From Alistipes excrementigallinarum (GTDB taxonomy: Bacteria; Bacteroidota; Bacteroidia; Bacteroidales; Rikenellaceae): a DNA stretch of 64,000 nucleotides. Below are positions 15,016 through 23,710 of the stretch, piece after piece. Location: contig DXIP01000013.1 of the NCBI GenBank assembly GCA_019112825.1, forward strand, positions 62,001 to 126,000. Reading direction: 5' to 3'. The notes beneath the pieces were generated by a model, which worked only from the letters and a program-made list of their open reading frames with translations, was not told the origin of the DNA and ran no database searches. The translations under genes and the position numbers were made by a program. Numbering within the stretch: the stretch's first letter is position 1; the number at the start of each line of letters is the position of its first letter.

Positions 15016-16260
15016 CTACTCCTCGATGCCCAGCTCCTTGATTTTGCGGTAGAGCGTGCGCTCCGACATGAAGAGCTCGGCGGCCGCCTCGCGGCGTCGG
15101 CCGTTGTTGTGCTTCAGCGCGCGGATAATCTGCTCGCGCTGCACGTCGGCCTTCGTCTTCTCGTGGGGAGGCTCGTCGGTCACCTCCTCACTCTCGGCAA
15201 AGAGCGGAGCCGAAGGCTGCACGCCGCCGCCCGACGCGGGTACGGCATAGAGCGGCGCGGAGCTCTGCGCCGTGGTGGGCAGCAGTGCCTTGATGTCGGG
15301 CGCCGAGGACTCGCCGCCGTGGGGCATGCGCTGCATGAGCTCGGCCAGCATGCGCTTCAGGTCGTTGATGTCGGAGCGCATGTCGAAGAGCACCTTGTAG
15401 AGCAGTTCCCGCTCGGCGAAGGGCTCCGAGGAGGCCGCCTGGCGGGCAGGACCCGCCGCCACGGAGGTGCCGGCGTTCTGCTCGGGAAGGTAGCGGGCCA
15501 GAATCTCGGGGGTGATGAGGCGCGCCTCCTCGACGGCCGAAATCTGCTCGGCGACGTTCTTCAGCTGACGGATGTTGCCCCGCCAGTAGTAGTTGCAGAG
15601 CATCTCGCGGGCCGCCGCATCGAGCGTCACCACCGGCATGCGATACTGCTGCGCCACGTCGCTCGCGAACTTGCGGAACAGGAGCGGAATGTCGCCCGGA
15701 CGCTCGCGCAGCGCGGGCACGACGATGGGCACCGTATTGAGGCGGTAGTAGAGGTCCTCGCGGAAGCGGCCCGAGGCGATGGCCTCCTGCAGGTTCATGT
15801 TCGTGGCCGCCACCACGCGCACGTTGGTCTTCTGGACCTTCGACGAGCCGACGCGGATGAACTCGCCCGTCTGCAGCACGCGCAGCAGGCGCGCCTGCGT
15901 CGGGAGGGGCAGCTCGGCCACCTCGTCGAGGAAAATCGTACCGCCGTCGGCCTCCTCGAAGTAGCCCTTGCGGGCCTCGAGCGCCCCGGTGAAGGCCCCC
16001 TTCTCGTGGCCGAAGAGCTCCGAGTCGATGGTCCCTTCGGGGATGGCGCCGCAGTTCACGGCGATGTATTTGTTGTGCTTGCGCGCCGAATAGGCGTGGA
16101 TGACCTGCGGGAAGAACTCCTTGCCCACGCCGCTTTCGCCCGTGACAAGGACCGTCAGGTCGGTCGGGGCGACACGCACGGCCACCTCGAGCGCACGGTC
16201 CAGCAACTCGGAGGTGCCGATGATGCCGAAGCGCTGCTTAACAGTCGTAATATCCGTCAT
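15016..16260 (-). CDS. Sigma-54-dependent transcriptional activator
   Basis: 414 residues. There is no receiver domain: the AAA+ module starts at about residue 15. Visible motifs are Walker A GESGVGKE (residues 40-47), the sigma-54 contact loop GAFTGA (about 89-94), Walker B GGTIFLDEVAEL and an arginine-finger region with FREDLYYRLN. After a long low-complexity linker, residues about 372-412 form a Fis-type HTH (IRALKHNNGRRREAAAELFMSERTLYRKIKELG). It should activate RpoN-dependent promoters; how it receives a signal is unclear. It heads the lptE-secG cluster behind the HU-like gene. Confidence 0.93.
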   Translation of the reverse strand: MTDITTVKQRFGIIGTSELLDRALEVAVRVAPTDLTVLVTGESGVGKEFFPQVIHAYSARKHNKYIAVNCGAIPEGTIDSELFGHEKGAFTGALEARKGYFEEADGGTIFLDEVAELPLPTQARLLRVLQTGEFIRVGSSKVQKTNVRVVAATNMNLQEAIASGRFREDLYYRLNTVPIVVPALRERPGDIPLLFRKFASDVAQQYRMPVVTLDAAAREMLCNYYWRGNIRQLKNVAEQISAVEEARLITPEILARYLPEQNAGTSVAAGPARQAASSEPFAERELLYKVLFDMRSDINDLKRMLAELMQRMPHGGESSAPDIKALLPTTAQSSAPLYAVPASGGGVQPSAPLFAESEEVTDEPPHEKTKADVQREQIIRALKHNNGRRREAAAELFMSERTLYRKIKELGIEE

Positions 16261-16283
16261 TGTTGTCTCTTCTCGGTTTGGGT

Positions 16284-17111
16284 TTAACGCTCCGAAGCCG
16301 CATCGGCGGGCGCTGCCTCCCGGGGCGCTTCATCACCGGCTTCGTCACCGGCCGAAGCCTCCGTCCGAGCCGGGGCATCGGCCTGGTCAGCAGCCTCCGC
16401 CTCCACCGCTTCGGGCAGCGGCAGTTCGAGCTCCTCCTCGAGCCGCGCCTCCTGGCGGTTGTGGTAGTAGCCGAAGGCGATGGCCGCCACGGCGAGCAGC
16501 GCCGCAACGATGGCCACAATCAGGAAGCGGTCGACACGCCTCCGCTCCGTGGGGCCCACATAGGTGTAGGCGTCGGTGTTCTTGGGAGGACGGCCGTAAC
16601 GCAGCCCCTTCAGGCAGGGTTCGGGATTCATCTTCGCCGAGGGCGAGACATGCAGTGTTGCGGGACGGGCTTCCGGCTCCGGCTCGGCCGGTTTGGCATG
16701 CCCGTGCGAAGCGTGACCGGCCTCTCCGCCGGCATGCTCCGCCGCCGCATGGCCCGCAGCGCCGTCGCGGAGGGGCTCCTCCCCGGCCGGCACGTGTGCA
16801 TGCGGCTGATATTCGAAGGCAATCGTTCCGTTGGGGCCGCTGCGGAATACACCGAATCCCTCCATCGGATACTCCCCGCCGCTCTGCACGGCATGGCGTA
16901 CCTCGAAGAGGAAACGGTCAATCTCTCCGGCGGCTTCCAGCTCACTCATCCCTTCCTCGCGCAGCAGCGTACGCAACACACCGTCATCGCGCCGCAGCAG
17001 CTCCGTGAAGAGCACGCTTTCGCCCGGCGTCTTGACGACAAAGGCCCCGAATTGAGGTATGACCAGTCGCTTGTGCGACTCCAGATAACGTTCGATTGTA
17101 CGATATAACAC
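16284..17111 (-). CDS. HU/CCDC81-type domain membrane protein
   Basis: 275 residues. The first 70 residues (YLESHKRLVIPQFGAFVVK, ELLRRDDGVLRTLL, GMSELEAAGEIDRFLFEV) match the Bacteroidota HU-like domain usually found at the start of SPOR or membrane proteins. A His/Ala/Glu-rich linker follows, then one transmembrane helix at about 187-206 (FLIVAIVAALLAVAAIAFGYY) and an Ala/Glu-rich C-terminal tail with no SPOR domain visible. The HU-like domain therefore lies on the cytosolic side if the tail is outside. It has its own promoter and is followed after 23 bases by the sigma-54 activator gene. Confidence 0.8.
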   Translation of the reverse strand: MLYRTIERYLESHKRLVIPQFGAFVVKTPGESVLFTELLRRDDGVLRTLLREEGMSELEAAGEIDRFLFEVRHAVQSGGEYPMEGFGVFRSGPNGTIAFEYQPHAHVPAGEEPLRDGAAGHAAAEHAGGEAGHASHGHAKPAEPEPEARPATLHVSPSAKMNPEPCLKGLRYGRPPKNTDAYTYVGPTERRRVDRFLIVAIVAALLAVAAIAFGYYHNRQEARLEEELELPLPEAVEAEAADQADAPARTEASAGDEAGDEAPREAAPADAASER

Positions 17112-17137
17112 CTTACAAACTGTTGGATTTGTCGCTT

Positions 17138-17145
17138 CAAAATTA
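17138..17145 (-). promoter_or_regulatory. -7 promoter element for HU-like gene and downstream cluster
   Basis: TAATTTTG on the minus strand, 27 bases before the ATG at 17111. It may serve the whole leftward run down to secG. Confidence 0.6.
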
Positions 17146-17328
17146 CCTTTTTTCGAAGAAAAAACAAAATCACCCCCTATTTTTCAAAATAATCGCCCGA
17201 AAAGGCCTCCATCCGGAAAATAATCATTTACTTTGCATCCCGAAACGGGCCGGAATCCGGGTGAGCTACTTTCGCTCCGTCCGGCCCATGTAGCGAAGAC
17301 GGATTGTTACAAAACCTTTAAACGAGTC

Positions 17329-18723
17329 ATGAAAGACAAGTACATCGACCTCATCGAACAGACGTTCGACTTCCCGCAGGACGAGTTTTCTGTCGAGGAC
17401 AACGAGCTGCATTTCCACGACATTCCGCTCATGGAACTCATCAAGCAGTACGGCACTCCGCTCAAAATCACCTACCTGCCGAAAATCTCGCAGCAAATCA
17501 ACCGGGCCAAGCGCATGTTCAACGTGGCGATGGCAAAGGTCGACTACAAGGGCTCGTACAACTATTGCTACTGCACCAAGTCGAGCCACTTCTCGTTCGT
17601 GCTCGAGGAGGCGATGAAGAACGACATCCACCTCGAGACCTCGTCGGCCTACGACATCCACATCATCAACGCCCTCTACGACGGGGGCATCATCGACAAG
17701 GACCGCTACATCATCTGCAACGGATTCAAGCGTCCGCAGTATGTCGAGAACATCGCCCAGCTGGTCAACGCCGGCTTCGAGAACACCATCCCGGTGCTCG
17801 ACAACAAGGAGGAGCTCGACCTCTTCGAGGACGCCTTCACCAAGAAGTGCAAGGTGGGCATCCGCATCGCCTGCGAGGAGGAGCCCAAGTTCGAGTTCTA
17901 CACCTCGCGGCTGGGCATCCGCTACAACGACATCGTCGAGTTCTACAAGACGAAGCTCAAGAACAGCAAGAAGTTCCAGCTCAAGATGCTCCACTTCTTC
18001 ATCAACACGGGCATCAAGGATACGGCCTACTACTGGAACGAGCTGCTCAAGTGCATGAACGTCTACTGCGAGCTGAAGGCCATCTGCCCCGAGCTCGACA
18101 GCCTCAACATCGGCGGCGGCTTCCCCATCAAGAACTCGCTCAACTTCGAGTACGACTACGAGTACCTGACCGAGGAGATTATCGCCCAAATCAAGAACTT
18201 CTGCCAGCGCAACGGCATCGAGGAGCCCAACATCTTCACCGAGTTCGGCTCCTTCACGGTGGGCGAGAGCGGCGCGGCGCTCTACTCGATTGTCAACCAG
18301 AAGCAGCAGAACGACCGCGAGAACTGGTACATGATAGACTCGTCGTTCATCACCACGCTGCCCGACACGTGGGGCATCGACCAGCGCTACATCATGCTGG
18401 CCATCAACAACTGGGACAAGGAGTACCAGCGCGTGCTGCTGGGCGGACTGACGTGCGACAGCGAGGACTTCTACAACTCGGAGTGCCACACCAACGCCAT
18501 CTTCCTCCCGAAACTCGAGAAGGGGAACACGCAGTACATCGGCTTCTTCCACACGGGAGCCTATCAGGAGGCGCTGGGCGGCTTCGGCGGCATCCAGCAC
18601 TGCCTCATCCCGGCGCCCAAGCACATCATCATCGACCGCGACAAGTCGGACAACGAGTACTACACGCGCCTCTTCGCCAAGGAGCAGTCCTACCGTTCGA
18701 TGCTGCGCATCCTCGGCTATTGA
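17329..18723 (+). CDS. speA: Arginine decarboxylase, PLP fold type III
   Basis: 464 residues from ATG 17329. The alanine-racemase-like barrel carries the PLP lysine in NYCYCTKSSHF near residue 80, a Gly-rich phosphate loop LNIGGGFPIKN near 265, and the catalytic Cys loop GGLTCDSEDFYN near 387. The length and style match the short biosynthetic arginine decarboxylases of Bacteroidota, which make agmatine for spermidine. Strong Asn/Lys/Tyr codon use in optimal form suggests high expression. An in-frame upstream codon at 17233 is less likely because the probable promoter (ACTTTGC near 17232) lies there. It is monocistronic and ends in a hairpin. Confidence 0.9.
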   Translation: MKDKYIDLIEQTFDFPQDEFSVEDNELHFHDIPLMELIKQYGTPLKITYLPKISQQINRAKRMFNVAMAKVDYKGSYNYCYCTKSSHFSFVLEEAMKNDIHLETSSAYDIHIINALYDGGIIDKDRYIICNGFKRPQYVENIAQLVNAGFENTIPVLDNKEELDLFEDAFTKKCKVGIRIACEEEPKFEFYTSRLGIRYNDIVEFYKTKLKNSKKFQLKMLHFFINTGIKDTAYYWNELLKCMNVYCELKAICPELDSLNIGGGFPIKNSLNFEYDYEYLTEEIIAQIKNFCQRNGIEEPNIFTEFGSFTVGESGAALYSIVNQKQQNDRENWYMIDSSFITTLPDTWGIDQRYIMLAINNWDKEYQRVLLGGLTCDSEDFYNSECHTNAIFLPKLEKGNTQYIGFFHTGAYQEALGGFGGIQHCLIPAPKHIIIDRDKSDNEYYTRLFAKEQSYRSMLRILGY

Positions 18724-18760
18724 CGCCCTCCGGGCGCACTGTAACGCACCTGTAACCCCT

Positions 18761-18797
18761 CGAAGCGCCTTCCGCCCCTGCGGCGGAGGGCGCTTCG
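18761..18797 (+). terminator. Probable speA terminator hairpin
   Basis: CGAAGCGCCTTCCGCC pairs with GGCGGAGGGCGCTTCG around a short loop, followed only by CCGTTTGG, so the T run is weak. Confidence 0.6.
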
Positions 18798-18837
18798 CCG
18801 TTTGGCGGAGCATCCCGGCATGTCCGGCAGGGCCCGC

Positions 18838-18962
18838 CGCCGGCCGCAACGCCGGAAGCCGGGGGCAGACAAACACCGGAGGCCGGGCACAAACGAGGCC
18901 CGGAGACCGGAGGGGCACAGACAAACACGGAGGCCGGGCACAAACGAAGCCCGGAGGCCGGC
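18838..18962. repeat. Degenerate ~25-bp repeat (GGCCGGGCACAAACGARGCCCGGA)
   Basis: Alternating units of GGAGGCCGGGCACAAACG and GGGCAGACAAACACCGGA fill the space between speA and the convergent M23 gene. The core GACAAACRCCGG also occurs in the array at 28330-28555. The remainder of 18798-19027 holds no gene. Confidence 0.75.
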
Positions 18963-19027
18963 GCGGATGAACCGCAGCACCGACTTCCGGGCTTCAGATT
19001 GTGCGGAGGGGACGGCCGCCCCCCTTG

Positions 19028-20230
19028 TCAACGCACGCGCAGCGTACGGCCGATGCGCAGCGTCGTCGTCCGCGTGATGCCGTTCAGCGCGCAGAGGCGC
19101 GAAACGGTGGTGCCGTAGCGGATGGCGATGTGGCCCAGCGTATCGCCCGAGCGAATCTTGTGGTAGCGGCGCGCCGCCTGCTCGGCCGCCTCCTTCTTGT
19201 CCTGCTTCTCGTTGGCCAGCTCATCCTCGAAATCCTGCCCCGCCTTCGAATAGATGCTGAAGAAGGATTTCTTGAGCAGGAAGGTCTCGCGGCAAAGAAC
19301 CCCCTTGCGGAAGTCGATGAGGCGCTCGGGGTCGAACGACTGGCCATAATAGCGCGTCTCGAAGTGGAGGTGGGGTCCCGTCGAACGGCCCGTCGAGCCG
19401 CCCAGACCAATCACCTGTCCCGCCTCAACCCACTGGTTGGGCTCGACCAGACGCTCCGAGAGGTGGCCGTAGTAGGTCTCCAGACCGTTGTCGTGGCGGA
19501 TAATCACCAAATTGCCGTATCCGCCGCGGTTGTACTCCGAGATGCGCACCCGGCCGCTGAAGGCCGCATAGACGGTGTCGCCCGTCTTCAGCGGCAGGTC
19601 GATGCCCTGATGCGCACGGCCGCGGCGCAGGCCGTAGCGTCCGCGCGGATGGGGCGTCGCCTGGTAGGGGCAATGGTAGCTGCGCGTCGAGTCGACCAGT
19701 TCGAGCACGACCGACGAGGGCATCGCCGCCAGGTTGGCATCCTTGTAGGGGAAGAGCGTCGTCGTATCCCAGTACTTCTCGAAGATGGTGCTGTCGCGGG
19801 CGATTTCGCGGTTGCGGACATAGCGCCACGTGTTGTCGCCGTAGAGGACGACGAAGAGCGCCTCGTTGCCCGAATCGAGCGTATCGATGACGGCCGACTC
19901 GCTGACGTCGGGCACCGACTCGATTTCCACACGGCGCAGACGCCGGCGCAGCTCGGCGAGCGAATCGGCAGCCGACTGTTTGGCGGGAGCTGCCGCCGAT
20001 GCGGTGCGCGGTGCGGCGGCGTCGGGGAGCATCTCGGCCTGCTCGGACAGCAGCTGGCAGAGCGAATCAATCTGGGCGGCCTGCCAGTCGGTCAGCGTGC
20101 GGAGCGAGTCGGCTTCGGCCGATACGCGCTCCGTCTGGCGTTCGAGTTCGGCACGCGTCGGGCGGGCCGTACGGGCCGTCGCGGCGCAGGCGGCCGCAAG
20201 GGCAAGGAGGGTCAACAGGTATCTCTTCAT
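19028..20230 (-). CDS. M23 family metallopeptidase with C-terminal LysM
   Basis: 400 residues. Signal peptide of about 20 residues without a lipobox. Residues 25-115 form a charged coiled-coil. The LytM/M23 domain (about 165-300) keeps its zinc ligands in GRAHQGIDLPL and in GPHLHFETRYYG, so catalysis is expected. A LysM motif closes the protein (YHKIRSGDTLGHIAIRYGTTVSRLCALNGI). Predicted peptidoglycan endopeptidase acting in the periplasm, in wall growth or division. It is monocistronic and lies between repeat arrays on both sides. Confidence 0.92.
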   Translation of the reverse strand: MKRYLLTLLALAAACAATARTARPTRAELERQTERVSAEADSLRTLTDWQAAQIDSLCQLLSEQAEMLPDAAAPRTASAAAPAKQSAADSLAELRRRLRRVEIESVPDVSESAVIDTLDSGNEALFVVLYGDNTWRYVRNREIARDSTIFEKYWDTTTLFPYKDANLAAMPSSVVLELVDSTRSYHCPYQATPHPRGRYGLRRGRAHQGIDLPLKTGDTVYAAFSGRVRISEYNRGGYGNLVIIRHDNGLETYYGHLSERLVEPNQWVEAGQVIGLGGSTGRSTGPHLHFETRYYGQSFDPERLIDFRKGVLCRETFLLKKSFFSIYSKAGQDFEDELANEKQDKKEAAEQAARRYHKIRSGDTLGHIAIRYGTTVSRLCALNGITRTTTLRIGRTLRVR

Positions 20231-20279
20231 AACAATTTCAATCGTCGTTGGTCTCTTTTCGTAATCAATATATCAAGGT

Positions 20280-20676
20280 GTGCCGGGAGCCGTGCAGCCA
20301 GGCGTCCCCGCAGAGACGGTCGCGCAGCGGCAGGCTTCGCAGAGGCAGGCAGCCGAGCGCCCTCTTCCCTTCCCCGGCTCCGGCGCCGATGCTCCCGTCC
20401 GTTGCCGACGAAACCCGTCGGTCCGAGGACCGGCAGGGGACTGCCCCATCCGGGAGGGTCCTTGCGGGAAAGTGCCCTTGCAGGAGCGCCCTTCGCCGGA
20501 AGCACTCATGCGAGAGCGTTACGGAAACGTCCTTCGCCGGGAGCCCCCTTGCAGGAGCGTCCTCCGCCGGGAGCGCCCGTGCGGGAGGGTTCTCGCGGGA
20601 GCGCCCGTGCGGGAGGGTTCCCGCGAAAGCGCCCCGGAAAGTGCCCCGAAAAGCGCCCCGGGTGTGCCCCCGGAAG
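20280..20676. repeat. Degenerate GC-rich ~30-bp repeat region
   Basis: Units like CGGGAGCGCCCGTGCGGGAGGGTTCTCG and TGCAGGAGCGTCCTCCGCCGGGAGC recur from about 20455 to 20660; the front part is non-repetitive GC-rich sequence. No promoter or gene is seen. The DUF3109 gene stops right at its left end on the minus strand. Confidence 0.65.
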
Positions 20677-21273
20677 CTATTGCTTCGGCTTCGGGTGTGC
20701 CGGGCGGTGGTTGAGCAGCTCGTCGGCCGCCTCGAGCGCCCCGTAGAACTCCTCGCCGAAGCGCCGGATGATGGGCTCGCGCAGCGATTCGTAGACGCGA
20801 ATCCCCAGCTTGCGCCCGCACCGCCGCGCCGGTTCGCAGACCGACCAGCGGTGGTAGTTCAGACCGATGCTTCCGTTGGAGAAGTGCACCAGCCGGATGG
20901 GATAGAGGTGGCAGGAAATCGGCTTGCGTAAGGGGGTCTTCCCCTCGAGCCACGCCTTCTCGATGGCACAGAGCGTCACGCCGTTCTCGTTGCGCGAGTA
21001 GGCGCACTCGGCATCGTTGACCAGCGGCGTGGTGTAGTCGCCGTCGTCGTCGACCACCATGAAGCCCTGCCGCTCGACCGCCTCGATGCCCTCGGGCGTC
21101 ATGTAGGGCCGGTAGGCCGCATACTCCCGCTCGAGCGTCTCCACCTCGTCGGCCTCGAGCGGCGCTCCGGCGTTGCCCTCGACGCAGCAGATGCCCTTGC
21201 ACTGCGTCAGGTCGCAGGCGAAGCACTCGCGCAGCAGGTCGGCGCTCACAATCTTGTCGTCAATCTCAATCAT
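20677..21273 (-). CDS. DUF3109 family cysteine-cluster protein
   Basis: 198 residues. The Cys pattern is typical for the family: CFACDLTQCKGICCVEGNAG near residues 18-37, ECAYS near 88, LCAIEKAW near 100, SCHLYPIRL near 119 and CEPARRCG near 145. Relatives (YkgJ/DUF3109) are thought to coordinate zinc or an Fe-S cluster. The function is not established. The ATG overlaps the ddl stop (ATGA), indicating translational coupling at the end of the yicC-gmk-nadD-ddl run. Confidence 0.9.
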   Translation of the reverse strand: MIEIDDKIVSADLLRECFACDLTQCKGICCVEGNAGAPLEADEVETLEREYAAYRPYMTPEGIEAVERQGFMVVDDDGDYTTPLVNDAECAYSRNENGVTLCAIEKAWLEGKTPLRKPISCHLYPIRLVHFSNGSIGLNYHRWSVCEPARRCGRKLGIRVYESLREPIIRRFGEEFYGALEAADELLNHRPAHPKPKQ

Positions 21274-22259
21274 TTGCGGCGGCAGGTATCGGCAATCACG
21301 ATGTCGTAGAGCTCCCCGAGCGTCATGCCGGCGGCACGCGCCTGCTTGGGCACGATGCTTCCGGCGCTCATGCCGGGAATCGAGTTGATTTCAATCATGT
21401 AGGGGACATTCTCGGGCGTGACGATGAAGTCGACGCGCACGATGCCCGAGCAGCGGCAGGCCCGGTAGGCGGCGCGCGCCAGACGGTGGAGCTCGGCCGC
21501 AAGTTCTGCCGGGATGCGCGCCGGGGTAATCTCCTCCGAGAAGCCGGCCTTATACTTGGCCTCGTAGTCGAAGAAGTCGTTCTTGGGGCAAATCTCCGTG
21601 ATGGGCAGCTCGTATTCGCGCTCCCGGGTGATGAGCACGCCGCACCCCATCTCGCGCCCCGGGATGCACTCCTCGACCAGAATCTCGTCGTCCTGGGCAA
21701 AGGCCGCCTCGAGCGCCGCCGGAAGCTCCCCGGCGCTGTGCACCTTCGTCACGCCGAACGACGAACCGTTGGCATTGGGCTTGACAAAGAGCGGAAGGCC
21801 GAGCCGTGCGACCACCTCCGCGCAGTCAATCTCGTCGCCGCGGCGGAAGAAGAGCTCGCGGGCCAGATGGACCCCCGTGCCGGCCACGGCGCGCTTGGTC
21901 GAAATCTTGTCGAAGGTGATGACCGACGAGGTCATCGAGCACGACGAGTAGGGAATGCCCATCATGTCGAGGTAGCCCTGCAGGCGGCCGTCCTCGCCCG
22001 GCGTGCCGTGGATGATGATGAGGGCGTAGTCGAACTGGCGGCGGACGCCGTCGACCGTCAGCGAAAAGTCGTTCTTGTCGACCTGCCACTGGCGGCCGTC
22101 GGGGGCGGTGTAGTGCCAGTCGCGGTGGTGGAGGTCGATGACCGTGACGTCGTATTTTTCGGGGTCGAGCGCCGCCTCAATCTGAGCGGCGCTCTGGAGA
22201 GCAATCTCACGCTCGGGCGAATCACCGCCCGCCACGAGCGCAATCTTCAAGCGTGTCAT
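21270..22259 (-). CDS. ddl: D-alanine--D-alanine ligase
   Basis: 329 residues, ATP-grasp ligase. Seen: N-terminal GGDSPEREIALQSA, IIHGTPGEDGRLQGYLDMMGIPYS, the grasp region FVKPNANGSSFGVTKV, CSGIVRVDFIV and the Mg-binding end YMIEINSIPGMSAGSIVPKQARAAG. It joins two D-Ala for peptidoglycan precursors in the cytosol. It lies 9 bases after nadD and overlaps the DUF3109 gene by four bases. Confidence 0.96.
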   Translation of the reverse strand: MTRLKIALVAGGDSPEREIALQSAAQIEAALDPEKYDVTVIDLHHRDWHYTAPDGRQWQVDKNDFSLTVDGVRRQFDYALIIIHGTPGEDGRLQGYLDMMGIPYSSCSMTSSVITFDKISTKRAVAGTGVHLARELFFRRGDEIDCAEVVARLGLPLFVKPNANGSSFGVTKVHSAGELPAALEAAFAQDDEILVEECIPGREMGCGVLITREREYELPITEICPKNDFFDYEAKYKAGFSEEITPARIPAELAAELHRLARAAYRACRCSGIVRVDFIVTPENVPYMIEINSIPGMSAGSIVPKQARAAGMTLGELYDIVIADTCRRK

Positions 22260-22268
22260 TATCTGTTA

Positions 22269-23081
22269 TCAGGGATTGTAAATGTCTTTGTAACGGAATG
22301 CGAGAATCTCCTGCACCATCTCGACATACTGGCGCGCCTCGCAGTTCGAGGCGTCAATCTCGAGCGCCCGGTTGAAGTCGTTGAGCGCATCGCCCCACGA
22401 GGCGCGGCGGTAGTGGAGCTTGCCGCGCTCGATGTGCAGCGCGGCGTTGGCCGGTTCGGCCTCGATGCGCACGGTGAGGCGCTGCAGACGGCTCTCGGGA
22501 GTCCAGAGCCCCTTGCGGCGGATGTACTCCGCCACCTCGGGCTGGAGCATCCGCGAAGCATCCTCGCCGTTCTCGAGCGCCTCGCGCACGTCGGTCGAGG
22601 AGTAGTCCTGCAGCGGAGCCCCCTCGAGCAGCGTGACGCGGTCGCGGAAGCGGCCGACCTCCGCGCCGCGGCGCGGGTAGACGAAGAGGGGGTAGTTGTC
22701 GAGAATCGTCTCGTACTCCTTCCAGCGGTCGAGCTGCCCCACCAGGTCGCTCCCCATCAGAATCGAGAAGCTCATCTCGCGGCCGTGGTTCTCGCTCAGG
22801 TAGCGCAGCGTGTCGACCGTATAGGAGGGGCGCGGCAGCAGGAATTCGACCACCGAGGGCTTGATGCGGTCGGGGTATTTCGAGTGGGCGCAGGCAATCT
22901 CCGCCATCTCGAAGCGGTCGAGCTCGGGGGCCTGCGCATCGGCCTCCTTCAGGGGGTTCTGCGGCGATACGACCAGCGCCAGCTCGTCGCAGAGCCCCTG
23001 TTCGACGGCATATTCGGCCAGGGCGACGTGGCCCCGGTGAATCGGGTTGAACGACCCGAAGTAGAGCATCATCCGTTTCAT
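22269..23081 (-). CDS. nadD: Nicotinate-nucleotide adenylyltransferase NadD with C-terminal TPR extension
   Basis: 270 residues from ATG 23081. Residues 1-190 are NadD: the nucleotide-binding GSFNPIHRGHVALAEYAV (HxGH type), PQNPLKE, LMGSDLVGQLDRWKEYE and the ISSTxIR-type YSSTDVREAL. The enzyme makes deamido-NAD from NaMN and ATP. NadD is usually about 190-200 residues; here a further 70 residues form two TPR-like helical pairs (LQRLTVRIEAEPANAALHIERGKLHYR, ASWGDALNDFNRALEIDASN). The fused segment is in frame with no stop or frameshift sign. The start lies 2 bases from the gmk stop. Confidence 0.92.
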   Translation of the reverse strand: MKRMMLYFGSFNPIHRGHVALAEYAVEQGLCDELALVVSPQNPLKEADAQAPELDRFEMAEIACAHSKYPDRIKPSVVEFLLPRPSYTVDTLRYLSENHGREMSFSILMGSDLVGQLDRWKEYETILDNYPLFVYPRRGAEVGRFRDRVTLLEGAPLQDYSSTDVREALENGEDASRMLQPEVAEYIRRKGLWTPESRLQRLTVRIEAEPANAALHIERGKLHYRRASWGDALNDFNRALEIDASNCEARQYVEMVQEILAFRYKDIYNP

Positions 23082-23082
23082 T

Positions 23083-23646
23083 TCAGCAGGCGATGAACTG
23101 TTCGACAATACGGGTGGTTTCGCGCACGGCATCCTCCAGCACGTCGTTGACCACGACGTGGTCGAAGCCGGGGGCCTTCGTCAGCTCGAACTCGGCCTTG
23201 GCCACGCGGCGCTCGATGACCTCCGGAGCATCGGTTGCGCGCCCCACCAGACGGCGGCGCAGCTCCTCGATGGAGGGGGGCATGATGAAAATCGAGCAGG
23301 CGTCGGCGCCGAAAATCCGCTTGAGGTTCAGACCGCCCATCACGTCGACGTCGAAGACGATGACGTGGCCCTTGGCCCAGATGCGCTCCACCTCGCTGCG
23401 CAGCGTTCCGTAGCAGGTGCCCTTGTAGACCTCCTCCCACTCGACGAAGCGGTCCTGGGCCACGGCCTCGGCAAAGGCCTCGGGCGTGAGGAAGTAGTAG
23501 TCCACCCCGTCGCGCTCCGTACCGCGCGGGGCCCGGCTGGTGGCCGATACCGAGAATTCGAATTGCGGGAAGTGCTGCAGCAGCTCCCGTACGATTGTCG
23601 TCTTGCCGGCGCCGCTGGGCGCCGAGAATATGATGACCTTACCCAT
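23083..23646 (-). CDS. gmk: Guanylate kinase
   Basis: 187 residues, normal length. P-loop SAPSGAGKTTIVREL at residues 8-22, SATSRAPRGTERDGVDYYFL for GMP binding, FVEWEEVYKGTCYGT, and IFIMPPSIEELRRRL, RRVAKAEFE in the lid region. It phosphorylates GMP to GDP. Located between yicC and nadD in the leftward run, an order also common in other bacteria for yicC-gmk. Confidence 0.97.
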   Translation of the reverse strand: MGKVIIFSAPSGAGKTTIVRELLQHFPQFEFSVSATSRAPRGTERDGVDYYFLTPEAFAEAVAQDRFVEWEEVYKGTCYGTLRSEVERIWAKGHVIVFDVDVMGGLNLKRIFGADACSIFIMPPSIEELRRRLVGRATDAPEVIERRVAKAEFELTKAPGFDHVVVNDVLEDAVRETTRIVEQFIAC

Positions 23647-23710
23647 ATATTATATACGTATTTGAGGCTTCGCCCCGCGCGGCAGCGCCGCACGCGGCCC
23701 GGAGCCGGCG

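Noticed and set aside
17266..18924. 552-codon frame opposite speA
   Set aside because: Shadow of strongly biased speA codons; speA has all PLP-enzyme motifs.
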